DNA of 64,000 nucleotides, from NCBI RefSeq assembly GCF_014230315.1, contig NZ_JACLAW010000010.1:1-64000 (forward strand), given 5' to 3'. This DNA comes from Novosphingobium flavum (GTDB lineage: Bacteria > Pseudomonadota > Alphaproteobacteria > Sphingomonadales > Sphingomonadaceae). The notes below the pieces were generated by a model, which did not search any database, was not told the origin of the DNA, and worked only from the letters and a program-made list of their open reading frames with translations. Of the stretch, positions 15,816 through 25,720 are shown one piece after another. Numbering within the stretch: position 1 is the first letter of the stretch; the number at the start of each line of letters is the position of its first letter. The position numbers and the translations under genes are program-made.

Positions 15816-16495
15816 GGCCGGGCCCAGCGCCGCAGGAGATTGTGATAGACGTGGATCAGCCGGTCGATGTCGGCGTCGTCGTCGGCCCTGCCAGCCGAGA
15901 GCGCCTGGATCGACTGGTCGAGATCGAACAGCATGTCGCGCGCGGCGACATCGGCCACGGCGCTTTGCATCCAGGTGATCGCGCAGACCCGCTCGCCCCG
16001 CGTCACCGGCGTTACCTGGTGCAGGCTCGACGAGGAATAGAGCACCATGTCCCCGGCGGCGAGCTTGACCGCCTGGCCGCCGAACTCCGTTTCAATCACC
16101 AGTTCGCCGCCGTCGTAGTCATCCGGCTGCGACAGAAACAGGGTCGCGGAAAGGTCGCTGCGGATGGTTGGCCCGCCATCGGGCAGGCGCATCAGCGCGG
16201 AATCGACGTGAGTGCCGTAGTGCCCGCCATCGCGGTAGAGATTGAATACGGGCGGCCAGATCGTCTCGGCCAGCGAGGCCGACTGGAACAGCGGGTTGCG
16301 CCCCAGCTTGCCGAGGATGGCATTGCCCAGCTCCCGGCCGACCGGGCAAGCCCGGTCGACCTGGAGGTTCTGCTTCACGGCGATGGAGCGCGAACCCGCG
16401 CTCTGCGCCCCATCGACCCAGAGGGCCGCGCCAAGCCGTTCGCGCATCTGCCGGATTTCCCCGGCATCGAGCACCTTCTCGATCACGATCAGCAT
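15812..16495 (-). CDS. piuC: PKHD-type Fe(II)/2-oxoglutarate hydroxylase PiuC
   Basis: A 227-residue 2-oxoglutarate/Fe(II) dioxygenase of the PiuC/YbiX family, which is found next to TonB-dependent siderophore receptors and is thought to modify the siderophore or receptor system. The iron ligands are H96-x-D98 (in HYGTHVDSA) and H159 (in SSSLHQVTP), and the 2-oxoglutarate-binding Arg is R169 (RGERV). It lies 31 bp after the receptor gene and shares a GTGA overlap with the ferric-reductase-like gene. Length and motifs are complete, so activity is expected. Confidence 0.9.
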   Translation of the reverse strand: MLIVIEKVLDAGEIRQMRERLGAALWVDGAQSAGSRSIAVKQNLQVDRACPVGRELGNAILGKLGRNPLFQSASLAETIWPPVFNLYRDGGHYGTHVDSALMRLPDGGPTIRSDLSATLFLSQPDDYDGGELVIETEFGGQAVKLAAGDMVLYSSSSLHQVTPVTRGERVCAITWMQSAVADVAARDMLFDLDQSIQALSAGRADDDADIDRLIHVYHNLLRRWARP

Positions 16496-16526
16496 GGCAC
16501 GGTTTTTCCCTTTTCGCTCAGCCGGC

Positions 16527-19007
16527 TCAGAACTTGCCGCTGAGGGTCACCTTGACGCTGCGACGATCGCCCAGGTAGGCGAAGCCGCCCGAGCGGTAGG
16601 CTGCGGTGTAGTAGAGCTTGTCACCGAGGTTAAGCCCGTTGACCCGCACGGTCAGGTGGTTGTTCACCTTGTAGCTGATGAAACCGCCGAAGGTCGCATA
16701 GGCCGGGATGCGGATCGAATACTGGCCGAAATAAGCGCTGCCCACTGTGGTAACATAGGCCGCAGCGGTGTCGGGCTGACCGCCATACATCTCGCTCTTC
16801 CAGGTGACGTTGCCGCCGATGGCAAGGCGATCGGTCAACTGGTAGCGGAGCTGGGCATCCACACCATTGTTGGCGAAGTTGGCGAGCCGCTTGCCCACGT
16901 TGGTCGCACCGGCCGCAAGCTGGGGCGCAAGCAGCCCGGGATTGAGCGACTCCAGCACCCTGGACGTAGCGAACGACGCCGAAATCTGCCCTGAAAGACG
17001 CTCGGTGAGGTTCCCGGCGAGGCCCAGTTCGACCCCGCGAACCCGGAACTTGCCCGAGTTGAGCCCGCCATTGATCGAATAGGAATCCGCGCTCAACCCC
17101 TCCATCACGTCGCGCTTGACGGTTTGGAACAAGGCAGCCGTAAGCAGCAGGCGGCTGTCGAACAGTTCCCACTTGGTGCCCAGTTCAAAATTGTTCGAAC
17201 GTTCGGGCTTGGCGCTGTAGACGACCTGGCCGGTAACCGGATCGACCACGCTGCACAGCCCGCCATAACCGCAATTGGTGCCAATGTCGGATTCGCCGCC
17301 GTTGATGTCGGCTGCCGTGGACCATGCGAAATAGACCGTGCCGTTCGAACGCGGCTTGAGCGTGACCCCGGCGTTGAAGCCCCACAAGACGTCGTTGTAG
17401 TCGTAACGCGGACCGGCGGCTGTGCCGTTGACCGAGAAGGTGTTGGTCAACAGGCGATAGTCGAAGGCATCGAAACGCGCGCCGCCGCTGACGTTCAGCC
17501 AATCCGCGACGTCGATCGAGTCCATGACGTAGCCGCCCAGAGTCTGGACCTGCCAGATCGTGGCCGGATCGGTGTTGCGGACAAGGCTGGTCCGACCAAG
17601 CAGCGACGCGGAATTGGCCAGCAGGTTGCCCTTGCCATCAGTGACACAATAAGCGTTGAGCGCCGTGCCCGTGCCGTTGATGCAATTGTAGGCGCCGGTA
17701 ATGGCATAGGAATAGCCGCTGGCCACTGCCGTAGTCGCCGCTGCGCCCTGCGTCGTGGTCAGCTGGCCGAAGCGGTTCTGGACGTTGTAGGTCGTGAATT
17801 CGACGCCTGCCACCAGATCGTGCTTCAGCCCGCCGGTCTCGAATTCACCGAGGATGTTGAGGCGGTCGGCAAAGAATTCGATCTTCTGCCAGCCTGCGCG
17901 CGAGGCGCTGATGCGGTAGTCCACCGCACCGGGCGCAACCGGATCGCTGGCACCGCGCGTGAAGCGAGTGATCGCGGTATTGAGATAACCGTTGTCGATC
18001 CGGCCGTAGCGGGCCGCGTTTTCGATCACGAAGCCATCAAACGGCTCGATCCGCAGCTTGCCGGTGACGACGTTGACCGAGGCGTTCTGGAAGTCTGCCT
18101 TCTGCGTATAGGCCGGGATGTCATAGTACGGCTGGCCGCCGGCGGTGACATTGGCGATCGCCTGGCCCAGATCCTGCCGGTCGCGCACGGTCAGGTGGTA
18201 GTAGTCGAGGCTGGCGGTCACGCTGTCCGAAATCTGGCCCTTAAGTGCAAGGGCCGCGCCGAAGCGGCGGCGGCGGGCTTCGCCGCGTTCGGGCAGGTAT
18301 TCGCTGTTGAACAGCAGGTTGGCGCGCACCGCCAGCTTGTCCGACAGGGCAAGGTTGCTGTCGACCGTGGCGCGAACCGCATCGGCGTTGCCGACAGTCA
18401 GGTCCACCGCGTTGAAGCTGTAGTCGGTCGAAGCCTGCTTGGTGATCGCATTGACCGAACCGCCCGAGGCACCGCGCCCGGCGAAGGTCGCGCTGGGGCC
18501 CTTGGTGATTTCAAGCTGCTCGATGGCGAAGGTCTCGCGCGATTGCAGGCCCGGATCGCGCAGGCCGTCGACGAAGACGTCGCTCTTCATTTCCTGGCCG
18601 CGAATGATGTAGCGATCGCCGAAGGCGTTGCCGTTTTCGCCGGTGCCCAAGGTGATGCCCGGCTGCGAGGCCAGCACGGTGCGCAGGTCCGAACGGCCCG
18701 ATTCCTGGAGCTGGGTCTGGGTCAGGACGGTGATCGTGGCCGGGGTTTCGGCTAACGGCTTGACCCGGCGATCGTCACCCGAAACGCGGGCCTTATAGGG
18801 CGCGCCCTTCTGGGTATAGGGATTCACGTCGGCGGCCTTGTCCTCGATCTTGAGCGTTTCGAGCTGAACCTCGCCGTCCTCGGCCGGCTGGGCTTGCTGC
18901 GCGAGGGCCGGTGCTGCCGCGCCGATCGCGGCAATGCCCATCGCGGCAGCCGCGGCGCGCTGGCGCAGCGAAACAGGCCGGAGAACCCCCGGTTGAACGT
19001 TCTTCAT
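16527..19007 (-). CDS. TonB-dependent siderophore receptor (Fiu/PiuA-like)
   Basis: An 826-residue outer-membrane receptor. A signal peptide ends ALA at about residue 36. A possible TonB box (VQLETLKIEDK) follows, then the plug domain with AETPATITVLTQTQLQES and the IRGQEMKSDVFVDGLRD and GASGGSVNAITKQ signatures. The 22-strand barrel closes with RSVKVTLSGKF ending in the C-terminal aromatic F. Adjacency to piuC points to the Fiu/PiuA group, which imports catecholate-type ferric siderophores. It is 14 bp from tonB in the same operon and should be repressed by Fur under iron sufficiency. Confidence 0.92.
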   Translation of the reverse strand: MKNVQPGVLRPVSLRQRAAAAAMGIAAIGAAAPALAQQAQPAEDGEVQLETLKIEDKAADVNPYTQKGAPYKARVSGDDRRVKPLAETPATITVLTQTQLQESGRSDLRTVLASQPGITLGTGENGNAFGDRYIIRGQEMKSDVFVDGLRDPGLQSRETFAIEQLEITKGPSATFAGRGASGGSVNAITKQASTDYSFNAVDLTVGNADAVRATVDSNLALSDKLAVRANLLFNSEYLPERGEARRRRFGAALALKGQISDSVTASLDYYHLTVRDRQDLGQAIANVTAGGQPYYDIPAYTQKADFQNASVNVVTGKLRIEPFDGFVIENAARYGRIDNGYLNTAITRFTRGASDPVAPGAVDYRISASRAGWQKIEFFADRLNILGEFETGGLKHDLVAGVEFTTYNVQNRFGQLTTTQGAAATTAVASGYSYAITGAYNCINGTGTALNAYCVTDGKGNLLANSASLLGRTSLVRNTDPATIWQVQTLGGYVMDSIDVADWLNVSGGARFDAFDYRLLTNTFSVNGTAAGPRYDYNDVLWGFNAGVTLKPRSNGTVYFAWSTAADINGGESDIGTNCGYGGLCSVVDPVTGQVVYSAKPERSNNFELGTKWELFDSRLLLTAALFQTVKRDVMEGLSADSYSINGGLNSGKFRVRGVELGLAGNLTERLSGQISASFATSRVLESLNPGLLAPQLAAGATNVGKRLANFANNGVDAQLRYQLTDRLAIGGNVTWKSEMYGGQPDTAAAYVTTVGSAYFGQYSIRIPAYATFGGFISYKVNNHLTVRVNGLNLGDKLYYTAAYRSGGFAYLGDRRSVKVTLSGKF

Positions 19008-19021
19008 CTTGGTAAACCCCT

Positions 19022-19771
19022 TCAGTCGGTACGAAGCGAATAGTCGATTGGCAGGGAGAGGGTGACGTTCTCTCGCTGGATCGATGCGGGAATCCTGGGA
19101 TAGGGCGCGACCCGGCGGACGAGGTCGAGCGTCGCCTGGTCGAGCACGTCGTGGCCGGAGCCGCGCTTGAGTGCGACAGCCGAAACGCCGCCCTGCCGGT
19201 CAAGCGTGAAGCGCACGGTCACCACGCCCTGCTCGCGCGCCTTCTTGGCCTCGGCGGGATAGGTCTTGCGGCGGTTGAGATAGGCGCTGACCTGCGCGAA
19301 ATAGTCCATCTCGCGCTGCTTGGCGCGCGGATCGTCGCTGCCGGGGCTGACCGTCGGCCCGGCCGCGACTGCGCGGATGGCCGGGGCCGCGGGGGCGGCT
19401 GGAACGGGTGCCGGAGCCGGCGCCGCCTGCACCGCAACCGCTTGCGGCCGGGACGGCGAAACGGCCACGACCTCGCGCGGGAGCGGCGCGGCGACCGGCG
19501 GGATGTCCATGCGCGGCGCGGGCACGTCGGGCGTGACCGGTTGAACTTGCTGCGGCTGAACCGGCGCGGGCGCATCGGCAGCGGCGGGATTGGGCGCCAT
19601 GGCCGGGGGCAGTTCGATTTCCATCACCGGCTCGGGCAGCGGCGGCGCCTTCGGCACGGCCCAGGCCAGAACCAGCCCGAGTGCGGCCACATGGGCACCA
19701 AGGGCCACCGCTCCGGCACCCGACCACAGGCGCAGTTCGGGGTTGGGCGCGATGCTGGCAGCCGCCGTCAT
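19022..19771 (-). CDS. tonB: TonB energy transducer
   Basis: A 249-residue periplasm-spanning protein that passes proton-motive-force energy from ExbBD to outer-membrane receptors. There is one N-terminal transmembrane segment (GAHVAALGLVLAWAVP, ~residues 25-42), a Pro/Ala-rich spacer (~45-150) and a C-terminal TonB domain with YLNRRKTYPAEAKKAREQG, VTVRFTLDRQG and the YP-x-IP signature. The ATG overlaps the exbD stop by four bases (ATGA), and the receptor starts 14 bp later. It is probably dedicated to the adjacent siderophore receptor. Confidence 0.92.
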   Translation of the reverse strand: MTAAASIAPNPELRLWSGAGAVALGAHVAALGLVLAWAVPKAPPLPEPVMEIELPPAMAPNPAAADAPAPVQPQQVQPVTPDVPAPRMDIPPVAAPLPREVVAVSPSRPQAVAVQAAPAPAPVPAAPAAPAIRAVAAGPTVSPGSDDPRAKQREMDYFAQVSAYLNRRKTYPAEAKKAREQGVVTVRFTLDRQGGVSAVALKRGSGHDVLDQATLDLVRRVAPYPRIPASIQRENVTLSLPIDYSLRTD

Positions 19772-20193
19772 GCTCCCGCGCTCCCGTCCTGCCCGACCAG
19801 CGCCACCTTGAGGTAACCGGCGCCGCGCAGTTGGTTCATCGCCGCCATGATCGTGTCATAGGTGACCGCCTTGTCGGCACGCAGGAACACGCGCTGCTCG
19901 CGGTCTCCGCCGGTCGCGGCGGCAATCGCCGCGCCGATCCCGCCCTCGGGCACGGCGTTCTCACCGACCAGCATCTGTCCATCGGCCTTGATCGAGAGGA
20001 ACACCGGCTTGTCCGGCTTGGCGGCGGGCCTCGCCGTGGAGACCGGCAGGTCGACCTTGACGTCGACTGTCGCCAGCGGCGCGGCCACCATGAAGATGAT
20101 CAGCAGCACCAGCATCACGTCGATGAACGGGGTGACGTTGATCTCATGGTTGACCGGGAGATCGTCGGCGCTGTCGCTCAGGCGGATCGCCAT
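19768..20193 (-). CDS. exbD: Biopolymer transporter ExbD
   Basis: A 141-residue single-pass inner-membrane protein of the TonB motor. The transmembrane segment FIDVMLVLLIIFMVAAPLA carries the conserved proton-pathway Asp in NVTPFIDVMLVLL (~residue 26), followed by the periplasmic domain with VFLSIKADGQML and the VFLRADKAVTYDTIMAAM stretch. It starts three bases after the exbB stop and overlaps tonB by ATGA. Length and order are standard. Confidence 0.93.
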   Translation of the reverse strand: MAIRLSDSADDLPVNHEINVTPFIDVMLVLLIIFMVAAPLATVDVKVDLPVSTARPAAKPDKPVFLSIKADGQMLVGENAVPEGGIGAAIAAATGGDREQRVFLRADKAVTYDTIMAAMNQLRGAGYLKVALVGQDGSAGA

Positions 20194-20196
20194 GGC

Positions 20197-21036
<840 letters not shown>

Positions 21037-21056
21037 GAGACCCCCTGACAAGGCTG

Positions 21057-21126
21057 TTGCGAATCACTCGCATGTCGTTGTTGCGATTCACTCGCAGAAA
21101 GATCGCCTTGTTGCAACTCATTCTCA
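21057..21126 (-). promoter_or_regulatory. Three tandem Fur-like operators upstream of exbB
   Basis: Three 16-bp copies of TTGCRAnTCAYTCnCA on the plus strand occur at 21057-21072, 21081-21096 and 21111-21126, spaced 24 and 30 bp start to start. Read on the minus strand they give TGCGAGTGATTCGCAA-like sequences close to alphaproteobacterial Fur sites. They immediately precede the iron operon. Confidence 0.75.
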
Positions 21127-21300
21127 ATTGCGACCTTGATCCCGATCAAATTTCCACCGACCGGATGCGAGAGATGCCCCCAATGGCGTAATTCGACGGA
21201 TTTCCTCGCGCCGCGCGCCTATGCATAAGCGGGGCTCGGGTTGCGGTGAGCGGTTTCCCTGCTAAGGGGCATGCGACTCTCACTCCCGGGAAGGACGGCA

Positions 21301-22524
21301 ATGGCCAAGATCAAGGTAGCGAACCCCATCGTCGAGATGGACGGCGATGAAATGACCCGCATCATCTGGCAGTGGATCCGCGAAAAGCTGATCCTGCCCT
21401 ACCTCGATGTGGACCTGAAGTATTACGACCTCTCGGTCGAGAAGCGCGACGAGACAGGCGACCAGATCACGGTCGACGCGGCCAATGCCACGAAGCAGTA
21501 CGGCGTCGCGGTCAAGTGCGCCACGATCACGCCCGACGAAGCGCGCGTGACCGAATTCAACCTCAAGGAAATGTGGAAGTCGCCCAACGGCACGATCCGC
21601 AACATCATCGGCGGCGTGGTCTTCCGCGAACCGATCGTGATTTCCAACGTTCCCCGCCTGGTGCCGGGCTGGACCGACCCGATCGTGGTCGGCCGCCACG
21701 CCTTCGGCGACCAGTACCGCGCGACCGACTTCCTCGTCCCCGGCCCCGGCAAGCTGCGCCTCGTGTTCGAGGGTGACGATGGCCAGGTGATCGACCGCGA
21801 GGTCTTCAAGTTCCCCGCCGCCGGCGTTGCCATGTCGATGTACAACCTCGACGAATCGATCCGCGACTTCGCGCGCGCCTCGTTCAACTACGGCATCAAC
21901 CTTGGCTGGCCGGTTTACCTGTCGACCAAGAACACCATCATCAAGGCCTATGACGGCCGCTTCAAGGACCTGTTCCAGGAAGTCTTCGAGACCGAAGGCT
22001 TCAAGGAAAAGTTCGCCGAGAAGGGCATCGTCTACGAACACCGCCTGATCGACGACATGGTCGCCTCGGCGCTCAAGTGGTCGGGCAAGTTCGTCTGGGC
22101 CTGCAAGAACTACGACGGTGACGTCCAGTCCGACGTCGTCGCCCAGGGCTTCGGCTCGCTCGGCCTGATGACCTCGGTGCTGATGGCGCCCGACGGCAAG
22201 ACCATCGAGGCCGAAGCCGCTCACGGCACCGTGACCCGTCACTATCGCCAGCACCAGCAGGGCAAGGCGACCAGCACCAACCCGATCGCCTCGATCTTCG
22301 CTTGGACGCGCGGCCTGGCCTATCGCGGCAAGTTCGACGGTACGCCCGAAGTGATCAAGTTCGCCGAAACGCTCGAGCGCATCTGCATCGAGACCGTGGA
22401 GAGCGGCAAGATGACCAAGGACCTCGCGATCCTGATCGGCCCCGACCAGTCGTGGCTAACCACTGAGGGCTTCTTCCAGGCCATCGTCGAGAACCTCGAA
22501 GCCGAAATGGCAACCTGGGGCTGA
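21301..22524 (+). CDS. icd: NADP-dependent isocitrate dehydrogenase
   Basis: The TCA-cycle enzyme converting isocitrate to 2-oxoglutarate with NADPH production. The protein has 407 residues, typical of the eukaryote-like homodimeric IDH found in alphaproteobacteria rather than the E. coli type. Features are [14 protein letters not shown] at the N-terminus, [25 protein letters not shown] (substrate-binding serine and Asn), the metal-binding [14 protein letters not shown], and [12 protein letters not shown] (NADP site). The ATG at 21301 follows GGAAGGA; a longer in-frame start at 21271 is less likely. The stop overlaps the next start by one base (TGATG), so the next gene is translationally coupled. 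Confidence 0.96.
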   Translation: MAKIKVANPIVEMDGDEMTRIIWQWIREKLILPYLDVDLKYYDLSVEKRDETGDQITVDAANATKQYGVAVKCATITPDEARVTEFNLKEMWKSPNGTIRNIIGGVVFREPIVISNVPRLVPGWTDPIVVGRHAFGDQYRATDFLVPGPGKLRLVFEGDDGQVIDREVFKFPAAGVAMSMYNLDESIRDFARASFNYGINLGWPVYLSTKNTIIKAYDGRFKDLFQEVFETEGFKEKFAEKGIVYEHRLIDDMVASALKWSGKFVWACKNYDGDVQSDVVAQGFGSLGLMTSVLMAPDGKTIEAEAAHGTVTRHYRQHQQGKATSTNPIASIFAWTRGLAYRGKFDGTPEVIKFAETLERICIETVESGKMTKDLAILIGPDQSWLTTEGFFQAIVENLEAEMATWG

Positions 22525-23198
22525 TGCTTATGCAAACACGGTGGCTGCGCTGGATACCGGTCGCCGCCACCGTGCTTGCCCTGTTGCCGATCCACGCACC
22601 GGCACTGCTCTTCTTTCCCTACAAGGCCGAGGCGCACGGCATCACGGTGCGCTCGGAAGATCCGCTCCCGCCAGAAAAGCTGGAACCGATCCTCGCCGCG
22701 GCCCAGGCCCGCGTGCAGACCAGCACCATCGCGAAGCACCCGGTCCAGCAGCACTCGATCTACCTCACCCGCGGCGGCTGGCGCTGGAACTGGCTGGCCA
22801 TGGGCAGCACCGAGACCTTCGCGGTCACGCGGATGTTCACCGAGAACACCATCGTCAACCGTAACGACCTGGCCCGCGACCTAGTCTATTCGCGCCGCGC
22901 GATCGGCCACCAGCGTGCGCTCTCGGTCGACATCGCCCACGAGATGACGCACTCGATGCTCCGCAACCACTTCGGCATCTGGAAGACGGTGACCGCGCCG
23001 TCATGGGTAATCGAGGGCTATGCGGACTATGTTGCCGGCTCGAGCACGCTGACCCCGGCCGAAGCCGAGAAGCTCCACGCAGCCTTCATCGACCATCCCA
23101 CGATCCGCAATTTCCACGCCCGCCTGCGCGTGGCCACGATCCTCGCCCGCAACGGCACATCGGTCGACCGGCTGTTCACGGACGCTCGCGCGCATTGA
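22524..23198 (+). CDS. Membrane-anchored putative zinc metalloprotease (gluzincin-like)
   Basis: A 224-residue protein with an N-terminal hydrophobic segment (~residues 8-32) that should anchor it with the catalytic part in the periplasm. It carries H139-E140-x-x-H143 followed by E164-x-x-x-D168 (in WVIEGYADY), twenty residues on. HExxH plus ExxxD is the gluzincin zinc site, so a peptidase fold is well supported; the family resembles peptidase-MA-like proteins. The substrate is unknown. The ATG shares one base with the icd stop (TGATG); a second ATG lies two codons later. The coupling to icd is probably for expression and gives no clear functional link. Confidence 0.75.
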   Translation: MLMQTRWLRWIPVAATVLALLPIHAPALLFFPYKAEAHGITVRSEDPLPPEKLEPILAAAQARVQTSTIAKHPVQQHSIYLTRGGWRWNWLAMGSTETFAVTRMFTENTIVNRNDLARDLVYSRRAIGHQRALSVDIAHEMTHSMLRNHFGIWKTVTAPSWVIEGYADYVAGSSTLTPAEAEKLHAAFIDHPTIRNFHARLRVATILARNGTSVDRLFTDARAH

Positions 23199-23267
23199 GC
23201 CCGCGCGCAGTGTCGGAGAGACGTGATCGCGGGTGACAGGCCGAGCCGCCTCGCCTAGCCTTGCGCC

Positions 23268-25046
23268 ATGTCCGCCGATCTCCTGCATAATCCCGCCCTG
23301 TCCGATGCACTTGTGGTTCTGGGCGCGGCCGGCCTTGTCATCCCGGTTTTCGCCCGCTTCCGCATCACCCCGGTAATCGGCTTCATCCTCGTCGGCATCC
23401 TCGCCGGCCCGTTTGGCCTCGGCAGCCTCGTTCCGCGTTATCCCTGGCTCTATCACATCACGATCAGCGATCCGGCTGGGCTCGATCCCTTCGCCGAATT
23501 CGGCATCGTCATGCTGCTGTTCTCGGTCGGGCTCGAACTCTCGTTCGCCAGGCTGTGGGCGATGCGCCGGCAGGTCTTCGGGCTCGGCTCGTCGGAACTG
23601 ATCGGCGGCGCCGCGCTGATCGCGATCGGGCTTGTCGTGCTCGGCAATTCCTGGACCACGGCGCTTTCGCTCGGGCTCGCCCTCGCCCTCTCGTCAACCG
23701 CGCTGGTGCTCAAGATCTCCGATCCGGCAACGCCGGTCGGCCGGGCGGCGCTGGCCATGCTGCTGTTCGAGGACATCGCGCTCGTCCCGATCATTTTCCT
23801 GCTCGGCGCGATGGGCCGGGGCGACGGGGCGCAGGACAGTTCCGCCCTGCTCCGCACGCTCGGCTTCGGCGTGGTTGCGATCGTTGCCCTGCTGGTGCTT
23901 GGCCGCCTGCTCCTGCCGCGCCTCTTCGCCCAGGCGGCCCGCACCAAAAGCCCGGAACTGTTCCTGTCCGCCAGCCTGCTGGTGGTGATCATCGCCGCGC
24001 TGGTCACCGCCTCGGTCGGGCTCTCCCCTATCGTCGGCGCCCTGATCGCCGGGCTCCTGATTGCCGAGACCGACTATCACACCGAGGTCGAGGGCATTAC
24101 CGAGCCGTTCAAGGGCCTGGCCCTCGGGGTCTTTCTGATCACCGTTGGCATGGGCCTCAACCTCCCGCTGATCTGGGACCGGCTCATCCCGGTCGTGATG
24201 GCCGTCGCCCTCGTCCTCATCGTCAAGGCCGGTATCACCGCGCTCCTCCTGCGCCTGTCCGGCGCGCGCGCCGGCACGTCGGCCGAGGCCGGCATCCTCC
24301 TTGCCAGTCCTTCGGAAACCACCCTGATCGTGCTCGCCGCCGCCGTCAGTGCCGGCCTGATCCACCGCGACGCGGCGCAGTTCTGGCAGGCGGTGACGGC
24401 AATCGGTCTCACCGTCACGCCCATTCTCGCCATTGCCGGGCGCTGGCTCGCCCGCCGGGTCGACCGTGCCACGACGCACCACCATGTCGAACCCGACGAA
24501 AACGATCCGCGCGCCTTCATCATCGGCTTCGGCCGCGTCGGCCGCCTCGTGGCCGACATGCTGCGCGAGCATGGCAAGCCGTATATCGCGGTCGACAGCG
24601 ATGCCGACATTGTCGCCGCAGGGCGCCGCGACGGTTATTCGATCGCCTTTGCCGACGCCTCGCGCGGGCCGGCGCTGGCCCGCCTCGGCATTGCCCAGGC
24701 CACGGCGATGATCCTCACCATGGACGAACCGCGCGGGCTGCTGCGCCTGTGCCGCCGCCTGCGCGCCGAACACCCCGACCTGCCGATCATCGCCCGCGCC
24801 CGCGATGCCAGCCACGCCGCCGAACTTTATCGCGCAGGGGCCAGCCACGCCGTGCCGGAAACGCTGGAAAGCTCGCTGCAGCTGTCAGAGGCCGTGCTGG
24901 TCGATCTCGGCGTGCCGATGGGCTTCGTCATCGCCTCGATCCACGAAAAGCGCGACCATTTCCGCCAGCAGATCATGGACGAGGGCGAACTGGCGGTGAA
25001 GCCCAAGCTCAAGAGCGCCCACCTCAGGGAACGCGCGCCAAGCTGA
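23268..25046 (+). CDS. Monovalent cation:proton antiporter-2 (KefB/KefC/YbaL-like) with TrkA-N domain
   Basis: A 592-residue inner-membrane protein. The first ~390 residues form a CPA2 Na+/H+-exchanger domain of about 12-13 helices, with GFILVGILAGPFGLG, EFGIVMLLFSVGLELSF, the ALSLGLALALSSTALVLKIL-type helix and LLFEDIALVPIIFLLG. Residues ~420-560 form a TrkA-N (RCK) regulatory domain with the nucleotide-binding loop IIGFGRVGRLVADML and the acidic strand end AVDSDAD. Relatives exchange K+ for H+, and KefB/C are gated by glutathione adducts. A glutathione-gated role is not certain because no kefF/kefG partner is next to it. Confidence 0.87.
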   Translation: MSADLLHNPALSDALVVLGAAGLVIPVFARFRITPVIGFILVGILAGPFGLGSLVPRYPWLYHITISDPAGLDPFAEFGIVMLLFSVGLELSFARLWAMRRQVFGLGSSELIGGAALIAIGLVVLGNSWTTALSLGLALALSSTALVLKISDPATPVGRAALAMLLFEDIALVPIIFLLGAMGRGDGAQDSSALLRTLGFGVVAIVALLVLGRLLLPRLFAQAARTKSPELFLSASLLVVIIAALVTASVGLSPIVGALIAGLLIAETDYHTEVEGITEPFKGLALGVFLITVGMGLNLPLIWDRLIPVVMAVALVLIVKAGITALLLRLSGARAGTSAEAGILLASPSETTLIVLAAAVSAGLIHRDAAQFWQAVTAIGLTVTPILAIAGRWLARRVDRATTHHHVEPDENDPRAFIIGFGRVGRLVADMLREHGKPYIAVDSDADIVAAGRRDGYSIAFADASRGPALARLGIAQATAMILTMDEPRGLLRLCRRLRAEHPDLPIIARARDASHAAELYRAGASHAVPETLESSLQLSEAVLVDLGVPMGFVIASIHEKRDHFRQQIMDEGELAVKPKLKSAHLRERAPS

Positions 25047-25072
25047 AGACTTGGCTTTCCGAAAGGATGCCG

Positions 25073-25720
25073 ATGATCAGCCGCACCGCCCTCACCCTGC
25101 TCGCAGCAGCCGGCCTCGCTGCCTGCTCGCGGCAACCTGCCCCGGAGCCAGTCGCCACTTCCTCGCCGGAGAGCATCGGGGAAACCGCGGAGAGCAGTGC
25201 GCCGCCCCCATCCGCCACGCCAACGGCTGCACCGGCCCCCGCTCCGGCGGCGAGCCAGCTGATCCTGCGGGAATGGCGCAAGGCCGAAAACCGCCACGGC
25301 TGCGCCCCGCTGGCCTTGCCGAGGATCGGTAGTCGTCGCGCCACCCCGCGCCGCGCCGCATTCTCCGGCGGCTGGGCCGTGGCCTGGGACGAGCCCGGAC
25401 TACGCAGCGCTTTCGGAATTGCCGGCGCCGGGCTGATCGGAATGGACGACGCCCCGCCCGGCGAACAGCGCGCCCGCCTTGCCCGGCAATGGCCCCTGTT
25501 CCGCGAACTGGAGCAACTGCCCAGTCCCTCCTTCGCCGGCTACGGCATCGAGGGCGCGGGCGCCTATCCTGACGACAATCCCGAAGGCAAGGGCCTCAAT
25601 TCCCTCGCCTATGTCCGCGTCGGCGGCCAGACCTGCACATACAATATCTGGAGCCGCCTCGGCCGGGCCCACCTCGAATACCTGCTCGAGAACCTGACGA
25701 TGCTCGAACCAGCGCGGTGA
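25073..25720 (+). CDS. Putative lipoprotein of unknown function
   Basis: A 215-residue lipoprotein from the ATG at 25073, which has GAAAGG six bases upstream; an ATG two codons earlier is also in frame. The signal peptide MISRTALTLLAAAGLAAC ends in a lipobox LAAC, so the Cys is expected to be lipidated. An Ala/Pro-rich linker (~30-60) leads to a domain of about 150 residues with GGWAVAWDEPGLRSAFGIAGAG and LAYVRVGGQTCTYNIWS. No family was recognised. The same frame stays open far upstream through the antiporter gene but is not coding there. It is convergent with alaS, with directly abutting stop codons (TGATCA). Confidence 0.75.
   Translation: MISRTALTLLAAAGLAACSRQPAPEPVATSSPESIGETAESSAPPPSATPTAAPAPAPAASQLILREWRKAENRHGCAPLALPRIGSRRATPRRAAFSGGWAVAWDEPGLRSAFGIAGAGLIGMDDAPPGEQRARLARQWPLFRELEQLPSPSFAGYGIEGAGAYPDDNPEGKGLNSLAYVRVGGQTCTYNIWSRLGRAHLEYLLENLTMLEPAR

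Noticed and set aside
23555..25066. A long plus-strand frame overlapping the antiporter gene
   Set aside because: It is the second frame of the antiporter gene that happens to stay open into the real lipoprotein gene; only the part from 25073 is coding.
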